From positions 1-64,000 of the forward strand of contig CALDUE010000126.1 of the NCBI GenBank assembly GCA_937923485.1: a stretch of 64,000 nt of DNA, given 5' to 3'. Each line of letters starts with the position of its first letter. The stretch's first letter is position 1. Shown here piece by piece: positions 51,682-61,222 of this stretch. The position numbers were made by a program, and so were the translations under genes. The notes beneath the pieces were generated by a model. The model was not told the DNA's origin, searched no databases, and worked only from the letters and a program-made list of their open reading frames with translations. This stretch comes from an uncultured Saprospiraceae bacterium. GTDB lineage: Bacteria > Bacteroidota > Bacteroidia > Chitinophagales > Saprospiraceae.

Positions 51682-53436
51682 CTATGCTTCGACATACTGC
51701 ATCTCCCACAACTCGCGGAAATGCCCTTCTTCTATGGCAAGCAATTCTTCACGCGTACCGAACTCGACCACTCTGCCTTTGTCTAGCACCAAAATTTTAT
51801 CCGCGTGACGAATGGTCGCTAGTCTATGCGCGATGACGATGCTCGTACGTCTCTCGATAAGCTTCTCGATAGCGTACTGAATTACCGCTTCCGATTCTGG
51901 ATCGATAGAGCTCGTTGCTTCATCGAGTATGAGCACATCAGGATTGAAGACCAATGCACGTACGAAGGAGATGAGCTGACGTTGCCCCATTGAAAGTGTT
52001 GCGCCTCGTTCATGCACGATGTGGTCGTAGCCTTGGGGAAGGCGCATGATAAACTTGTGCGCACCGATCATCTTGGCCGCTTCTATTACTTGCTCACGAC
52101 TAATGCTCGGATCGGCCAGTGTGATGTTTTCGGCAACGGTACCGCCAAAGAGGAATACATCCTGTAGGACAATGGCAATTCTAGACCTGAGTGAATCAAG
52201 TTTGTAGTCCTGAATCGGCTCCCCATCAATGCGGATCTCCCCTCGCTGAATCTCGTAAAAACGACTCAACAGGTTGATGATCGTCGATTTTCCAGAGCCT
52301 GTTGATCCGACGATAGCTAGTGTCTGTTTGGCCTGAAGGGCAAAGGTCACTTCTTGCAAAACCCACTCGGCTTCGATATAGGCAAAGCTTACCTTGTCAA
52401 ACTCGATGTTCCCTTCCAAGTGTTTTGGCGAAAGCTGCCCTTCATCTGGTATCGTATCCTCTCGATCGAGGACTTTAAAAACGCGTTCGGCGGCGACGAG
52501 CCCCATTTGCAGGGTGTTGAACTTGTCTGCCAAGGTCCGAATAGGACGGAAAAGCATGTTGAGATACAGAGGGAAAGCGACAAGTACCCCAAGACTTACT
52601 TCTCCGCCAATAACTCCTCGAGCGCCCCACCAGACCATGAGCCCCAGACTTGCCGCAGAGAGTATTTCAACGACGGGGAAGAAGACAGCGTAATAGAAGA
52701 TCGAATTTAGGTTTGCCTGCGTGTATGCACGGTTGATTGTGCGAAAACGTGCGGCCTCTTGCTCTTCTGCATTGAACACTTGAACGATCGCCATCCCGCT
52801 GATGCGCTCTTGTAAAAAGGCGTTCATTTTACTGATCTGGGTACGGACTACCTGAAAGGCAGCCTTCACCTTTTCTTTAAAGATGTAGCTCGCGATGATG
52901 AGTAAGGGAATCGTAGTCAGACAGACTAAAGTCAATCTCCAAGAAATTGAGAACATGATACCAAGGACAACGATCACTACTAAAATATCGGCAATAATGG
53001 CGATGCCTCCATCGGTGAACACTGTATTTAGTGTCTGAATATCGTTGATCGTACGCGTGGTAGAAGTTCCAATTGGGGTGCGATCAAAATAGGTGAGACG
53101 GAGACTGGTGATATGCGAAAACACCTTGTCTCGCAAATCTCGAACAACACTCTGCCCTAGCCAATTGGTGATATACGTAAAGCCGTAGCGCACCAAGGCT
53201 TCTAGGATGAGCACCCCAGCAATGATCAAGGTCATTTTTTGAAGCCCCTGAAGATCAAATTTTACGATGTAGTCATCGACCATTGCTTGAACCAAACGCG
53301 GTCTAAGAGCGGCTAATGGCGCTGAAATGATCGCCAAAAGGGCGCTAATAATCAGTAACCCTCTGTACGGACTCGCCTCTTTGAGAAGTCGTCCAAGAAG
53401 GCCATAATTGGCGCTAGGTTTTTCAGGTGAAGCCAC
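51682..53436 (-). CDS. ABC exporter (fused permease and ATPase)
   Basis: The 584-aa half-transporter works as a dimer in the inner membrane. Residues about 20-300 hold six transmembrane helices. The nucleotide-binding domain follows with Walker A VGSTGSGKST, Q-loop, signature LSMGQRQL, Walker B LILDEATSS and an H-loop in VIAHRLATI. It is closest to MsbA/multidrug-type exporters; the substrate is unknown. The start is read as GTG 53436, because the longer frame's TTG (53463) overlaps TACTTTGT (53457-53450), a -7 box. The exact iterated word lies at 52422-52435. Confidence 0.93.
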   Translation of the reverse strand: MASPEKPSANYGLLGRLLKEASPYRGLLIISALLAIISAPLAALRPRLVQAMVDDYIVKFDLQGLQKMTLIIAGVLILEALVRYGFTYITNWLGQSVVRDLRDKVFSHITSLRLTYFDRTPIGTSTTRTINDIQTLNTVFTDGGIAIIADILVVIVVLGIMFSISWRLTLVCLTTIPLLIIASYIFKEKVKAAFQVVRTQISKMNAFLQERISGMAIVQVFNAEEQEAARFRTINRAYTQANLNSIFYYAVFFPVVEILSAASLGLMVWWGARGVIGGEVSLGVLVAFPLYLNMLFRPIRTLADKFNTLQMGLVAAERVFKVLDREDTIPDEGQLSPKHLEGNIEFDKVSFAYIEAEWVLQEVTFALQAKQTLAIVGSTGSGKSTIINLLSRFYEIQRGEIRIDGEPIQDYKLDSLRSRIAIVLQDVFLFGGTVAENITLADPSISREQVIEAAKMIGAHKFIMRLPQGYDHIVHERGATLSMGQRQLISFVRALVFNPDVLILDEATSSIDPESEAVIQYAIEKLIERRTSIVIAHRLATIRHADKILVLDKGRVVEFGTREELLAIEEGHFRELWEMQYVEA

Positions 53437-53760
53437 GTAGGGCAAACCTACAAAGTACTGCAAGGTTTTAGTGAGCCTTCCAAAAATCCAATTCGCTCAT
53501 GCAACACGTAAGCAAGGATGAACTGTATCATCTTTCGGTTACAAGTTTGTGAGAACCAAATCGATAGAGGACTATGCAGCATCTTTGAAGAAGAAATTCA
53601 AGCATTTTTATTCGAATCTGATGGCAATTGTAAGCGGGCTGCGATATTTCTAGAGTTTTACTACCCCAAACAAGGGGTTTTGTACCTAGAATCGGGGCTC
53701 GCATTGCTTCGGAGACTAATTTTCATCTCAGTAGCGTAATCACACAGCAAACACACCTTT
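53437..53760. other. Divergent intergenic region with the ABC-exporter promoter
   Basis: This stretch holds the TACTTTGT -7 box of the ABC gene on the minus strand (53457-53450). An open frame of 73 codons at 53518-53739 (+) has a cysteine-rich, non-conserved-looking product and is not considered a gene. No promoter for the large + strand gene at 53761 could be picked with confidence. Confidence 0.4.
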
Positions 53761-56700
53761 ATGCCAAAGTTATATGCAGCGGTTCTTTCAGCATTCATTC
53801 TCTTCACGAGTCTTTCACTGTCAGGCCAAGTAACTTATACTGCAAACGATATCAATCCTGCTTATACGGGAAGATTTCGTCCAGGCGTCAACCTTAGATA
53901 CTTACCACCTTGGAATACATTCCAACTTGGAGAGCTTGCCGCTGGTAATCCAGCACTCGGCGTACGAGGCGTAGGAGCGCGTAGCACACGTCCAGGTCTA
54001 TTTGACAACGTCCTTGATGAATTTGGCTATGGTCTCAACGTAGATGCGTATGACTATTTCCGCGATTTAGGAATGTCGGAGCTTACAGCAATCGTCGGTT
54101 TTCCGAGTGATCGCCACCGCGCATGGTCAGATCGTCATTGCCCTGAGACCGATAAGTGGAACGAGCTCTTTGATGGTATCTATGAGCCTATCTGGGACGA
54201 TGGTACCGATGGGACGCCTTACAACGAGGACAATGAGTATGCAGCCTACCTCTACCAGATCGTATCGACCTACACCGATGATGTCCGCTTTTGGGAGATT
54301 TGGAACGAGCCTGGTCTATATACGGGCAACGACAGTCAAGTATTCTGGGGTGAACCAGATTATCCAGGTTCTTGGTGGGTAAACGATCCAGATCCATGTG
54401 ATTACAGCCTACATGCTCCAATCGAGCACTTCGTACGTACACTTCGCATCTCTTATGAGATCATCAAAACCATCAGCCCGGACGATTACGTAGCCATTGC
54501 TGGTGTTGGATCACAATCTTTCTTGGACGCGATCTTACGAAATACGGATAATCCAGATGATGGGTCTATCACTCCAGAATACCCTAACCTTGGAGGTGCA
54601 TATATCGACGTTCTTGGATTCCATACCTATCCTCACCTTGATGGATCTACATCGTTTAGTCCAGACAACTACTTCGAGCGTCACTCAGACGGTGCCGCAG
54701 ATGGTTTGATCAATCGTCGTCTAGGTGGATACCAGCAGGTACTTGCCAATTATGGCTATGATGGAGTTACTTATCCAAAGAAGCAGCACATCTGTACTGA
54801 GATTAACGTACCGCGCGAAATCTTTACCGGCGACTACTTCGGTGGCGAGGATGAAGTAATTAACTTCATTGGTAAAGCGCTTATCGGAGTTAAAACCTCT
54901 GGCGTTCACCAAATGCACGTCTACTCGATCTCTGATAAAGTTGATGAGCAGGATGCAGATTTTGAGTTTGACCTCATGGGTCTTTACAAGAAATTAGCAG
55001 GTGTTAGTCCTTACAACCAAGAGCTCAACGACGAAGGAATCGCTTACAAGACTGTAGCCGATCTTATCTATCCAACGGATTACGACGAAGCGCATACGGT
55101 CCAGCTCAATGCACAACCAGGCACACGTGCTTATGCTTTCGCCAAAACAGACGGCGGCTACGTCTATGCATTGTGGGCAGAAACCCAGATCGACCTTAGT
55201 GAAAACGCTAGTGCGACGTTCTCTTTCCCTGCTGGACTAAATCTCGGACAATTAACTAAGTACGAGTGGGACTTCTCTGAAACTGGCAATACCACACAGG
55301 TATCTCCGAACAACATTCAGCTGGATGCTCGTCCAGTGTATTTTGTTTCAGCAGGCAATGGCACTGCTAACGTGGCTCCGACACCAACACTAGCTACTCC
55401 GAACTCGACGGTCAACGGCAACTTTGATGTCAGCGTTCAATGGACAGAGCGCGTTGACGGTCTTGCTTTAAGCGATTTCATTGTGACCAATGGTCAGGTG
55501 CTTAGCCTTCGCGGTAATGGAGATCGCCATGATCTTACCATCGCACCTGTAAGTGCAGGTGTAGTGACTGTGCGCCTTCCGGCAGCTGCAGCAAAAGACT
55601 TAACTGACCTTCCTAGTCTTGCTTCTAACACATTGACAGTTAATACCACCGCAGGTGGAGGAAGTACGAGTACGCCAGATGCGGACTTGGAGCTTTCGAT
55701 CGTAGGCGCTTCGACTACTGTTCCACGTAATACCGAAACAACTTTCCTTATCACACTGACCAATACTGGTCAGCGCGAAGGAAACGATATACGTGTTGAG
55801 TTCCCGCTCCCAGTAAACCTTAGCTATGTAAGTAGTATGGCGAGTCAGGGAGACTATGCTCCATGGGATGCCGACTGGGATGTTGGAACACTTGAAGGTG
55901 GTGAGTCTGCGACCCTTGAGCTTACGCTTTTCAACTTGAGTGACGACGTACGAACTGCTTTCACACAAGTAATCAATATGCGTCAGACAGACCCGGATTC
56001 AGATCCTGGCAACGGCGTTTGCTGCGTTGCCAATGAGGACGACGAGGCTGTCTTCACCTTTAACGGTTCTGCTCCACAGGACCAACTGGCTGATCTTTCT
56101 CTTGTCATGGGTAGCCCTCAAGCTGCGGTGAATGCTGATGGTACATTCGAAGTGTTGGTCACAGTCGAGAATGATGGACCTGATCCAACATCTGGAATTG
56201 CAACGAATATCACATTACCCATGGGATTGACTATCGTTAGTTCTGACATTCCGAGTGGTACGAGCATAAATGGTTCACGTTGGAATATTAACCGACTTAA
56301 TGTTGATCAAGGATATACACTTGGTCTGACTTTCCGTACCAATACTCCTGAATCTGGAGCAGTGGTGACTGCAGAGATTGTTAGCAGCAGCCAGTTAGAT
56401 CCTGATAGTACACCAGATAATGGTGACCCTTCCGAGGATGATCGCTTTGTGCTCGTCGTCCCTGGAAATCAACCCAATCCAACACCGGATATTGAGTTGA
56501 CACTGATTGCAGATAGAACGGTATTTAGTTCACGTGAAGACATCACCTTCACCGCGCAGGTCGTCAATGCTGGCAACTCTACTGCTGAGAACATAGAGGT
56601 ACACTTCCCACGACCAGTAGGTATGGTGTATTCTAACCACACTTCATCACGGGGCGTCTATGACCTCTACTTTGAAACATGGACACTGCCTACTGTAGCT

Positions 56701-57198
56701 CCTGGAGAAACTGCGACGTTGCAGTTGACACTATTTGCAATGCGTGGTGATCCTGCCATAACTGCTTTTGCGCAAGTCAGCGGTTCTGATACAGGTGATT
56801 CTGATAGCTCGCCAAACAATCGTATTTGCTGTACTCCGATCGAAGACGATGAGGCTATGGTACGTATCCAACCTAGGTTGATTCGTACTCCGGGTATCCG
56901 CGTCAATTATGAATTAGAACTGGACGATGATACAGACATCCCAGTTAACCAATTCAAAGTCCATAGTGTAACTCCAACTGGTGCGCAAAGTGTTACAGTT
57001 GCCTTCTCAACGGAACTTGACCAGACAAATGCTACACTCGTAGACAACCTCGGTCGCGTTGTTCGTACAATAGAACTAGCAGAAGGAAAAGGCTCTTTCC
57101 GAGAGCTTATTGACCTCAGTGATCTTGCACCTGGTATTTATAACCTTGTGGTAGATACCAAAGTTGGAAAGGAGACTACAAGGATCATTCACATGTAG
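53761..57198 (+). CDS. Secreted glycosidase-like protein with DUF11 repeats and T9SS-type end
   Basis: The 1145-aa protein starts with a signal peptide (AAVLSAFILFTSLSLSGQ). Residues about 25-440 form a TIM-barrel glycoside hydrolase-like domain with FWEIWNEPG (proton donor Glu of a clan A 'NEP' motif) and ICTEINVPRE (candidate nucleophile). A Big-like domain (APTPTLATPNSTVNGNFDV) and three DUF11/CARDB-like repeats follow (around residues 635, 775 and 905; LTNTGQREGND, VENDGPDPTS, VVNAGNSTAEN). The end (DNLGRVVRTIELAEG ... LAPGIYNLVVDTKVG) resembles a T9SS type A sorting domain. The substrate polysaccharide is unknown. Confidence 0.85.
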   Translation: MPKLYAAVLSAFILFTSLSLSGQVTYTANDINPAYTGRFRPGVNLRYLPPWNTFQLGELAAGNPALGVRGVGARSTRPGLFDNVLDEFGYGLNVDAYDYFRDLGMSELTAIVGFPSDRHRAWSDRHCPETDKWNELFDGIYEPIWDDGTDGTPYNEDNEYAAYLYQIVSTYTDDVRFWEIWNEPGLYTGNDSQVFWGEPDYPGSWWVNDPDPCDYSLHAPIEHFVRTLRISYEIIKTISPDDYVAIAGVGSQSFLDAILRNTDNPDDGSITPEYPNLGGAYIDVLGFHTYPHLDGSTSFSPDNYFERHSDGAADGLINRRLGGYQQVLANYGYDGVTYPKKQHICTEINVPREIFTGDYFGGEDEVINFIGKALIGVKTSGVHQMHVYSISDKVDEQDADFEFDLMGLYKKLAGVSPYNQELNDEGIAYKTVADLIYPTDYDEAHTVQLNAQPGTRAYAFAKTDGGYVYALWAETQIDLSENASATFSFPAGLNLGQLTKYEWDFSETGNTTQVSPNNIQLDARPVYFVSAGNGTANVAPTPTLATPNSTVNGNFDVSVQWTERVDGLALSDFIVTNGQVLSLRGNGDRHDLTIAPVSAGVVTVRLPAAAAKDLTDLPSLASNTLTVNTTAGGGSTSTPDADLELSIVGASTTVPRNTETTFLITLTNTGQREGNDIRVEFPLPVNLSYVSSMASQGDYAPWDADWDVGTLEGGESATLELTLFNLSDDVRTAFTQVINMRQTDPDSDPGNGVCCVANEDDEAVFTFNGSAPQDQLADLSLVMGSPQAAVNADGTFEVLVTVENDGPDPTSGIATNITLPMGLTIVSSDIPSGTSINGSRWNINRLNVDQGYTLGLTFRTNTPESGAVVTAEIVSSSQLDPDSTPDNGDPSEDDRFVLVVPGNQPNPTPDIELTLIADRTVFSSREDITFTAQVVNAGNSTAENIEVHFPRPVGMVYSNHTSSRGVYDLYFETWTLPTVAPGETATLQLTLFAMRGDPAITAFAQVSGSDTGDSDSSPNNRICCTPIEDDEAMVRIQPRLIRTPGIRVNYELELDDDTDIPVNQFKVHSVTPTGAQSVTVAFSTELDQTNATLVDNLGRVVRTIELAEGKGSFRELIDLSDLAPGIYNLVVDTKVGKETTRIIHM

Positions 57199-57222
57199 AT
57201 CCGATAGCTTTTCAAGCTGCTT

Positions 57223-57259
57223 AAAAGACCTACTAGATTTCTAATCTAGTAGGTCTTTT
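57223..57259. terminator. Bidirectional terminator
   Basis: A perfect 17-bp stem (57223-57239 with 57243-57259) with a 3-base loop, followed by T on the + strand and preceded by A on the left. It serves the glycosidase-like gene and the convergent Ppx/GppA gene. Confidence 0.9.
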
Positions 57260-57268
57260 TTTGTCTCG

Positions 57269-58189
57269 CTAGGTGTGTTGTTCTGCTAATTCTAGCAGGG
57301 CTCCCTCTTTCAGGGCGTAATCGCAGGTTAGTATTTCGTCTTGCGGAAACATTCGTAGTACATGCACTATCAATGCAAGAGCCACCACAATCATGTCCGC
57401 CCGACTATCTGGCAGTCGCGGATCTGCAAATCTTTGTGCATCATTCATTCCCGCCGCTTGCTCATACAAGCTAATGATATGCGTAGCTGGTAAGCTGGTT
57501 ACCGCATCATTCACACGCTTGCCGTAGAGATCGCCGATCACGTCAAATGTGCCACTCGCACCTACGAGCACAGCTCTATTGCCGACCTCGTTTTTGAGAT
57601 TCTCCAAAGTCTGGGTTAGATGAGCAAAAAGCACGTCTTCCTGAACATGGTCGTCTGGACTTTTACGAAAAGGTTCTTGGGTATGAAAGCCTTGGCGCAA
57701 CACTTGAGCTCCAATTGGATAGCTTTCGCTAAAACGAATCTCACTTTCCTCGACAACGATGAATTCGACACTACCACCACCGATGTCCATGATGAGGTAG
57801 CGCTCATTTGCTGGAAGCCCAGCCGCTAGAACGCCTTTAGATATTAGACCAGCTTCTCGCTGACCGTCGATTATCTGAATCGGAATCCGTAACCTTTTCT
57901 CTAATTCAGTCTTTAGCCGTTCACCGTTTAAGGCGGTGCGAAGTGCGGCAGTTCCGAAGGCAACAGAGGCTGCAACCTTGTACTTAGCAAGGGCGTTTCC
58001 TAATGCTTCTGCGGCTGCCAAGGCCCGCTGAAAAGGCTCTTTGCCAATGGTTTTTATTCCATCACTGGCTACTTTCACAAAATGCCGCTCGCGATAGGTC
58101 ACTTCTAGTTTGCCCTGAGTCCAGTGCCCAATGAGTAAGTGAAATGTATTTGTGCCTAGATCAATGCAGGCAAATAGCTGCTTATTCAA
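57269..58189 (-). CDS. Ppx/GppA family phosphatase
   Basis: The 306-aa actin-like ATPase-fold enzyme hydrolyses polyphosphate and/or the (p)ppGpp pentaphosphate. Motifs: ACIDLGTNTFHLLIGHW (phosphate 1), GTAALRTALNG, YLIMDIGGGSVEFIVVE (phosphate 2) and LVGASGTFDVIG. The start TTG overlaps the 3' end of the lipoprotein gene by eight bases, suggesting coupled translation. A one-mismatch copy of the iterated word (57722-57735) is in the gene. Whether polyphosphate or pppGpp is the substrate cannot be told from the sequence. Confidence 0.93.
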   Translation of the reverse strand: MNKQLFACIDLGTNTFHLLIGHWTQGKLEVTYRERHFVKVASDGIKTIGKEPFQRALAAAEALGNALAKYKVAASVAFGTAALRTALNGERLKTELEKRLRIPIQIIDGQREAGLISKGVLAAGLPANERYLIMDIGGGSVEFIVVEESEIRFSESYPIGAQVLRQGFHTQEPFRKSPDDHVQEDVLFAHLTQTLENLKNEVGNRAVLVGASGTFDVIGDLYGKRVNDAVTSLPATHIISLYEQAAGMNDAQRFADPRLPDSRADMIVVALALIVHVLRMFPQDEILTCDYALKEGALLELAEQHT

Positions 58190-58694
58190 TGGGTTGGTAG
58201 TCTTTCATGATGGCAGCAAACTGGTTATTCAGAAAGGCCACACCCACTTCGCTCATGCTGTTGGCATATACTGGTGCGTTGTCCTTCATAAAAACCAAAT
58301 AAGTGCATCCATTCGAAAAGTAGAGGTCGGCCTCAGCAGCGTTACGTCCTTTAATTTGGTAAAAGATACGTCCAATAGGTTTACAAGCCGCATTCATCTC
58401 GGCAGGTTGTTCGCCGATATTCGCGATGGAATACATGATGCCTTGTTTGTTGTCCATGCTCATGCTGAAATCCATATTGTAAAACAAATAGTCGACATAG
58501 TCCGCACTATCTACAAGTGACTGCATGAGCTCATTTGGAATTACGGGCAAGCTGTTTCCTTTCGCTTGTGGGGTTTTGGCGGAAGCAGAAACCTCCTCAC
58601 CACCTCCCTTAGTTGATTCATTCCCTTTGTCTCCACATGCTAGTGTAAACAGTACGAAACAAAGAAATATGAGAGGGTAAGTGGTGCGATTCAT
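58182..58694 (-). CDS. Hypothetical lipoprotein
   Basis: A 170-aa protein. The signal peptide ends in a lipobox (FTLACG, Cys near 20), followed by a Lys/Gly-rich linker and a conserved-looking domain with VDSADYVDYLFYNMDFSMSMD and CTYLVFMKDNAPVYANSMSE. It overlaps the start of the Ppx/GppA gene by eight bases and follows the 58704-59318 gene by nine bases, so the three genes form an operon. Function unknown. A one-mismatch iterated word (58573-58586) is in the linker codons. Confidence 0.8.
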   Translation of the reverse strand: MNRTTYPLIFLCFVLFTLACGDKGNESTKGGGEEVSASAKTPQAKGNSLPVIPNELMQSLVDSADYVDYLFYNMDFSMSMDNKQGIMYSIANIGEQPAEMNAACKPIGRIFYQIKGRNAAEADLYFSNGCTYLVFMKDNAPVYANSMSEVGVAFLNNQFAAIMKDYQPIE

Positions 58695-58703
58695 AGAACA
58701 AGG

Positions 58704-59318
58704 TTAAAACGTTCGGCGCAAACGAAAGCCCAATTGCTTCAAAAATTGATTTCTCTCTTCAGCTCTTTGCTGCATTGGAGTAATGCTGGTGTGGTAATTT
58801 AGGCCAGCTGCCCACTTTAGCGACCAGACGTAGTAGGCACCGCCAAGTATGTTAACTCCATTTTGACGATATGGATTTATAGCGATCAAATCACTACCAT
58901 CAATACCAACAGCCTCTTCAGATATCAACCTCAGATACTCAGCTCCGGCGTAGAATTCCAATTTGTAGAAAGTCTCATCTTCACTGAGCCAGTCCATGTA
59001 ATGCACTTTGAACGGAACCGCGACATAGTTTAGAGAAATCTTGTCGTAGATACTTCTCTGCAGCTCTATCTCTCTCGAAGTAGCATTAGCTCCGTACTGA
59101 CTAAATGAAATGGTCAGCGATCCTCTCCAGCGGTCTGAAAAGTCGGTATACACGCCAACACCGACGAATCCTCCCAAGTTATTCCAGCCTGCGAGTTCAT
59201 CTCCTTGAACTTGATTAAGGTTAGGTCCAACCTCAAGGAAGCCAGCAAATGTCTGAGCTTGAGTAGCAACCGCGATCCCAAGGCTGACGAGTAGAAGTAT
59301 TCCACGAGTTGTCATCAT
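58704..59318 (-). CDS. Outer-membrane beta-barrel-like protein
   Basis: The 204-aa protein has a signal peptide (GILLLVSLGIAVATQAQ) and strand-rich mature sequence with GFLEVGPNLNQVQGDELAG, SLTISFSQYGANA, VPFKVHYMDW, LEFYAGAEYLRL and a C-terminal GFRLRRTF. This is the pattern of the 'PorT-like' beta-barrel family common in Bacteroidetes outer membranes. It is the first gene of a likely operon with the lipoprotein and Ppx/GppA genes. Confidence 0.8.
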   Translation of the reverse strand: MMTTRGILLLVSLGIAVATQAQTFAGFLEVGPNLNQVQGDELAGWNNLGGFVGVGVYTDFSDRWRGSLTISFSQYGANATSREIELQRSIYDKISLNYVAVPFKVHYMDWLSEDETFYKLEFYAGAEYLRLISEEAVGIDGSDLIAINPYRQNGVNILGGAYYVWSLKWAAGLNYHTSITPMQQRAEERNQFLKQLGFRLRRTF

Positions 59319-59367
59319 AAGGGCTAAGATAGTGAGAAGGTATGCTTGACTTTAGCATCTTTGTGAC

Positions 59368-59649
59368 GTGGCATCAGATAAAAAAGAACTCGCACGAACT
59401 GAGGCTTTGCTAAAAGCTGCAGGATTCACACTTCGCTATGAGCGGGGACATTTTAGAGCAGGCTATTGCGTGGTCCATGAGCGCAGTGTTATTGTAGTAA
59501 ATCGCTTTTTTGACACCGCTGCTCGAACGCTCAAACTTCGTGAACTCATTGGAGGTTTAGACTTGAGCTATGAAGATATTCCAGAAGAGCATCACGAGCT
59601 TTTTGCGGATATCTTGAAGACGAATTCTGTATCTGAAACCGAATCTTAA
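59368..59649 (+). CDS. Small conserved hypothetical protein
   Basis: A 93-aa soluble protein read from GTG 59368. Residues 7-30 (ELARTEALLKAAGFTLRYERG) are followed by GYCVVHERSVIVVNRFFDTAARTLKL, a compact alpha/beta arrangement I have no family for, and an acidic C-terminus. TCTTTG (59358-59363) lies five bases before the start, suggesting a leaderless or nearly leaderless mRNA. The MBL gene begins 9 bases after the stop, so the two are probably co-transcribed. Confidence 0.7.
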   Translation: MASDKKELARTEALLKAAGFTLRYERGHFRAGYCVVHERSVIVVNRFFDTAARTLKLRELIGGLDLSYEDIPEEHHELFADILKTNSVSETES

Positions 59650-59658
59650 CCTAGTATC

Positions 59659-60435
59659 CTGACAACTTCACTAACTCTTCTTGGCACGGGTACATCGCAA
59701 GGAATCCCTGTGATCGCTTGCTCTTGTGAAGTATGTGCAAGTACAGATGATCGCGATACGCGTTTTCGATGCTCCGCGCTTCTGGAGAATGGTAACTCGC
59801 GCGTCTTGATCGACTGCGGACCAGACGTCCGTCAACAACTGCTTAAGGCTGGAGTTGATGATTTAGATGCGGTGGTAATCACCCACGAACACAACGATCA
59901 CGTTATTGGACTAGACGACCTGAGACCATTCATTTTCAAAAGAAAATCGGCCTTTCGCATCTATGCGGAGCCTAGAGTTCAGGAAGAGATCAAGCAGCGT
60001 TTTGCTTATGCTTTCGCCAAAACCCCCTATCCGGGCGCGCCAAGGTTCGAGTTGATCGACTTGAAGATTGGGCAGTCCATTACAATTGGCACTTTGCCTC
60101 CGATTACTCCTATACGCGTGTTGCACGGGGACTTACCGATTGTAGGTTTTCGCGTAAGCTCATTAGCCTACCTCACCGACGTAAAGTCTGTACCGAAAGA
60201 GACGATAGAAGCGCTCAAAGGTTTGGACACACTCGTTACCAGCCTTTTACACCATCATGTGCACCACAGCCACATGAACGACTCGGAAGCTATTGCCTTC
60301 GCGGAGGAAGTAAATGCCACTCATACAAACTTCATCCACATGAGTCATTTGGCAGGTTTTCACGAAAGTATAGAAAGCAGACTCCCCCCGAATATGAAGC
60401 TAGGATACGATGGTCTTGTAATCGAAGTGAAATAA
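59659..60435 (+). CDS. MBL-fold hydrolase (PhnP / tRNase Z-like), non-canonical start likely
   Basis: The metallo-beta-lactamase-fold enzyme has TLLGTGTSQGIPV (the conserved first strand and 'GTGTSQG' loop), VITHEHNDHVIG (HxHxDH) and a C-terminal HMSHLAGFHE. These fit the phosphoribosyl 1,2-cyclic phosphodiesterase / tRNase Z-like group. The conserved first strand lies upstream of the first ATG/GTG/TTG (GTG 59710). In frame, only CTG 59659 or ATC 59656 follow the upstream TAA (59647-59649), so one of these should be the start; I choose CTG. The exact iterated word is at 60010-60023. Confidence 0.85.
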   Translation: MTTSLTLLGTGTSQGIPVIACSCEVCASTDDRDTRFRCSALLENGNSRVLIDCGPDVRQQLLKAGVDDLDAVVITHEHNDHVIGLDDLRPFIFKRKSAFRIYAEPRVQEEIKQRFAYAFAKTPYPGAPRFELIDLKIGQSITIGTLPPITPIRVLHGDLPIVGFRVSSLAYLTDVKSVPKETIEALKGLDTLVTSLLHHHVHHSHMNDSEAIAFAEEVNATHTNFIHMSHLAGFHESIESRLPPNMKLGYDGLVIEVK

Positions 60436-60466
60436 GCGAGTATTCTGTTTTCTTTGTAGCTCAAAC

Positions 60467-61216
60467 ATGCCATTTGCTATGAAGTTACTTGAAGGAAAAG
60501 TTGCCATTGTTACCGGAGGAAGTCGTGGAATCGGAGAAGCGATCGTTCGCCGTTTTCATGCCCACGGTGCTAAAGTTGCATTTACCTACGCTCGGTCTGC
60601 CGATAAGGCAAATGCCATCGTTGCTGAACTGGGCGAGAACGTCAAAGCCTTCCAAAGCGATGCTGCAGATTTTGCTCAATCAGAACAACTCATCAAAGAT
60701 GTTTTAGAGGGATTTGGCCAAATTGATGTGGTCGTCAACAATGCGGGGATAACCCGCGACAACCTCATGTTGCGTATGGCTGAAACGCAATGGGACGAAG
60801 TGATTCATACCAACCTCAAGTCTGTTTTCAATTTGACTAAACACGTCATGCGTACGATGATGAAAGCGCGCTCGGGCTCTATCATCAACATGAGTTCTGT
60901 GGTTGGTGATTTTGGAAATGCAGGTCAAGCAAATTACGCTGCGAGTAAAGCTGGCATTTTTGGTTTCACAAAGAGTATCGCCAAGGAAGTAGGCTCGAGA
61001 GGAATCCGCTGCAATGCGATAGCTCCAGGCTTTATCGCTACCGAGATGACTGAAGTTCTTGACGACAAGACCAAGCAAGGATTTCTCGATGCCATCCCAA
61101 TGCGCAGGCTGGGTAATGCGACAGAAGTTGCTGATGCTTGTGTATTCCTTGCAAGCGACATGTCTTCTTATGTGAACGGACAGACGATCAGCGTTTGTGG
61201 GGCGCTCAATACTTAG
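60467..61216 (+). CDS. fabG: 3-oxoacyl-ACP reductase
   Basis: A 249-aa short-chain dehydrogenase reducing 3-oxoacyl-ACP in fatty acid synthesis. NADPH-binding TGGSRGIG, NNAGITRDNLML, the catalytic Ser in SIINMSSVVGD and the YxxxK (NYAASKAG) are complete. The FabG pattern 'GxxxRDNLMLRM' distinguishes it from general SDRs. The ATG at 60479 (MKLLEGKV) is an alternative start. TCTTTG at 60451-60456, within a TTTTCTTTG stretch, is a possible -7 box. It is followed by queG with a 6-base gap. Confidence 0.94.
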   Translation: MPFAMKLLEGKVAIVTGGSRGIGEAIVRRFHAHGAKVAFTYARSADKANAIVAELGENVKAFQSDAADFAQSEQLIKDVLEGFGQIDVVVNNAGITRDNLMLRMAETQWDEVIHTNLKSVFNLTKHVMRTMMKARSGSIINMSSVVGDFGNAGQANYAASKAGIFGFTKSIAKEVGSRGIRCNAIAPGFIATEMTEVLDDKTKQGFLDAIPMRRLGNATEVADACVFLASDMSSYVNGQTISVCGALNT

Positions 61217-61222
61217 AATAGA

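Noticed and set aside
53518-53739. 73-codon + strand frame before the large glycosidase-like gene
   Set aside because: Product lacks conserved features, and it lies in an intergenic region; no start or promoter support.
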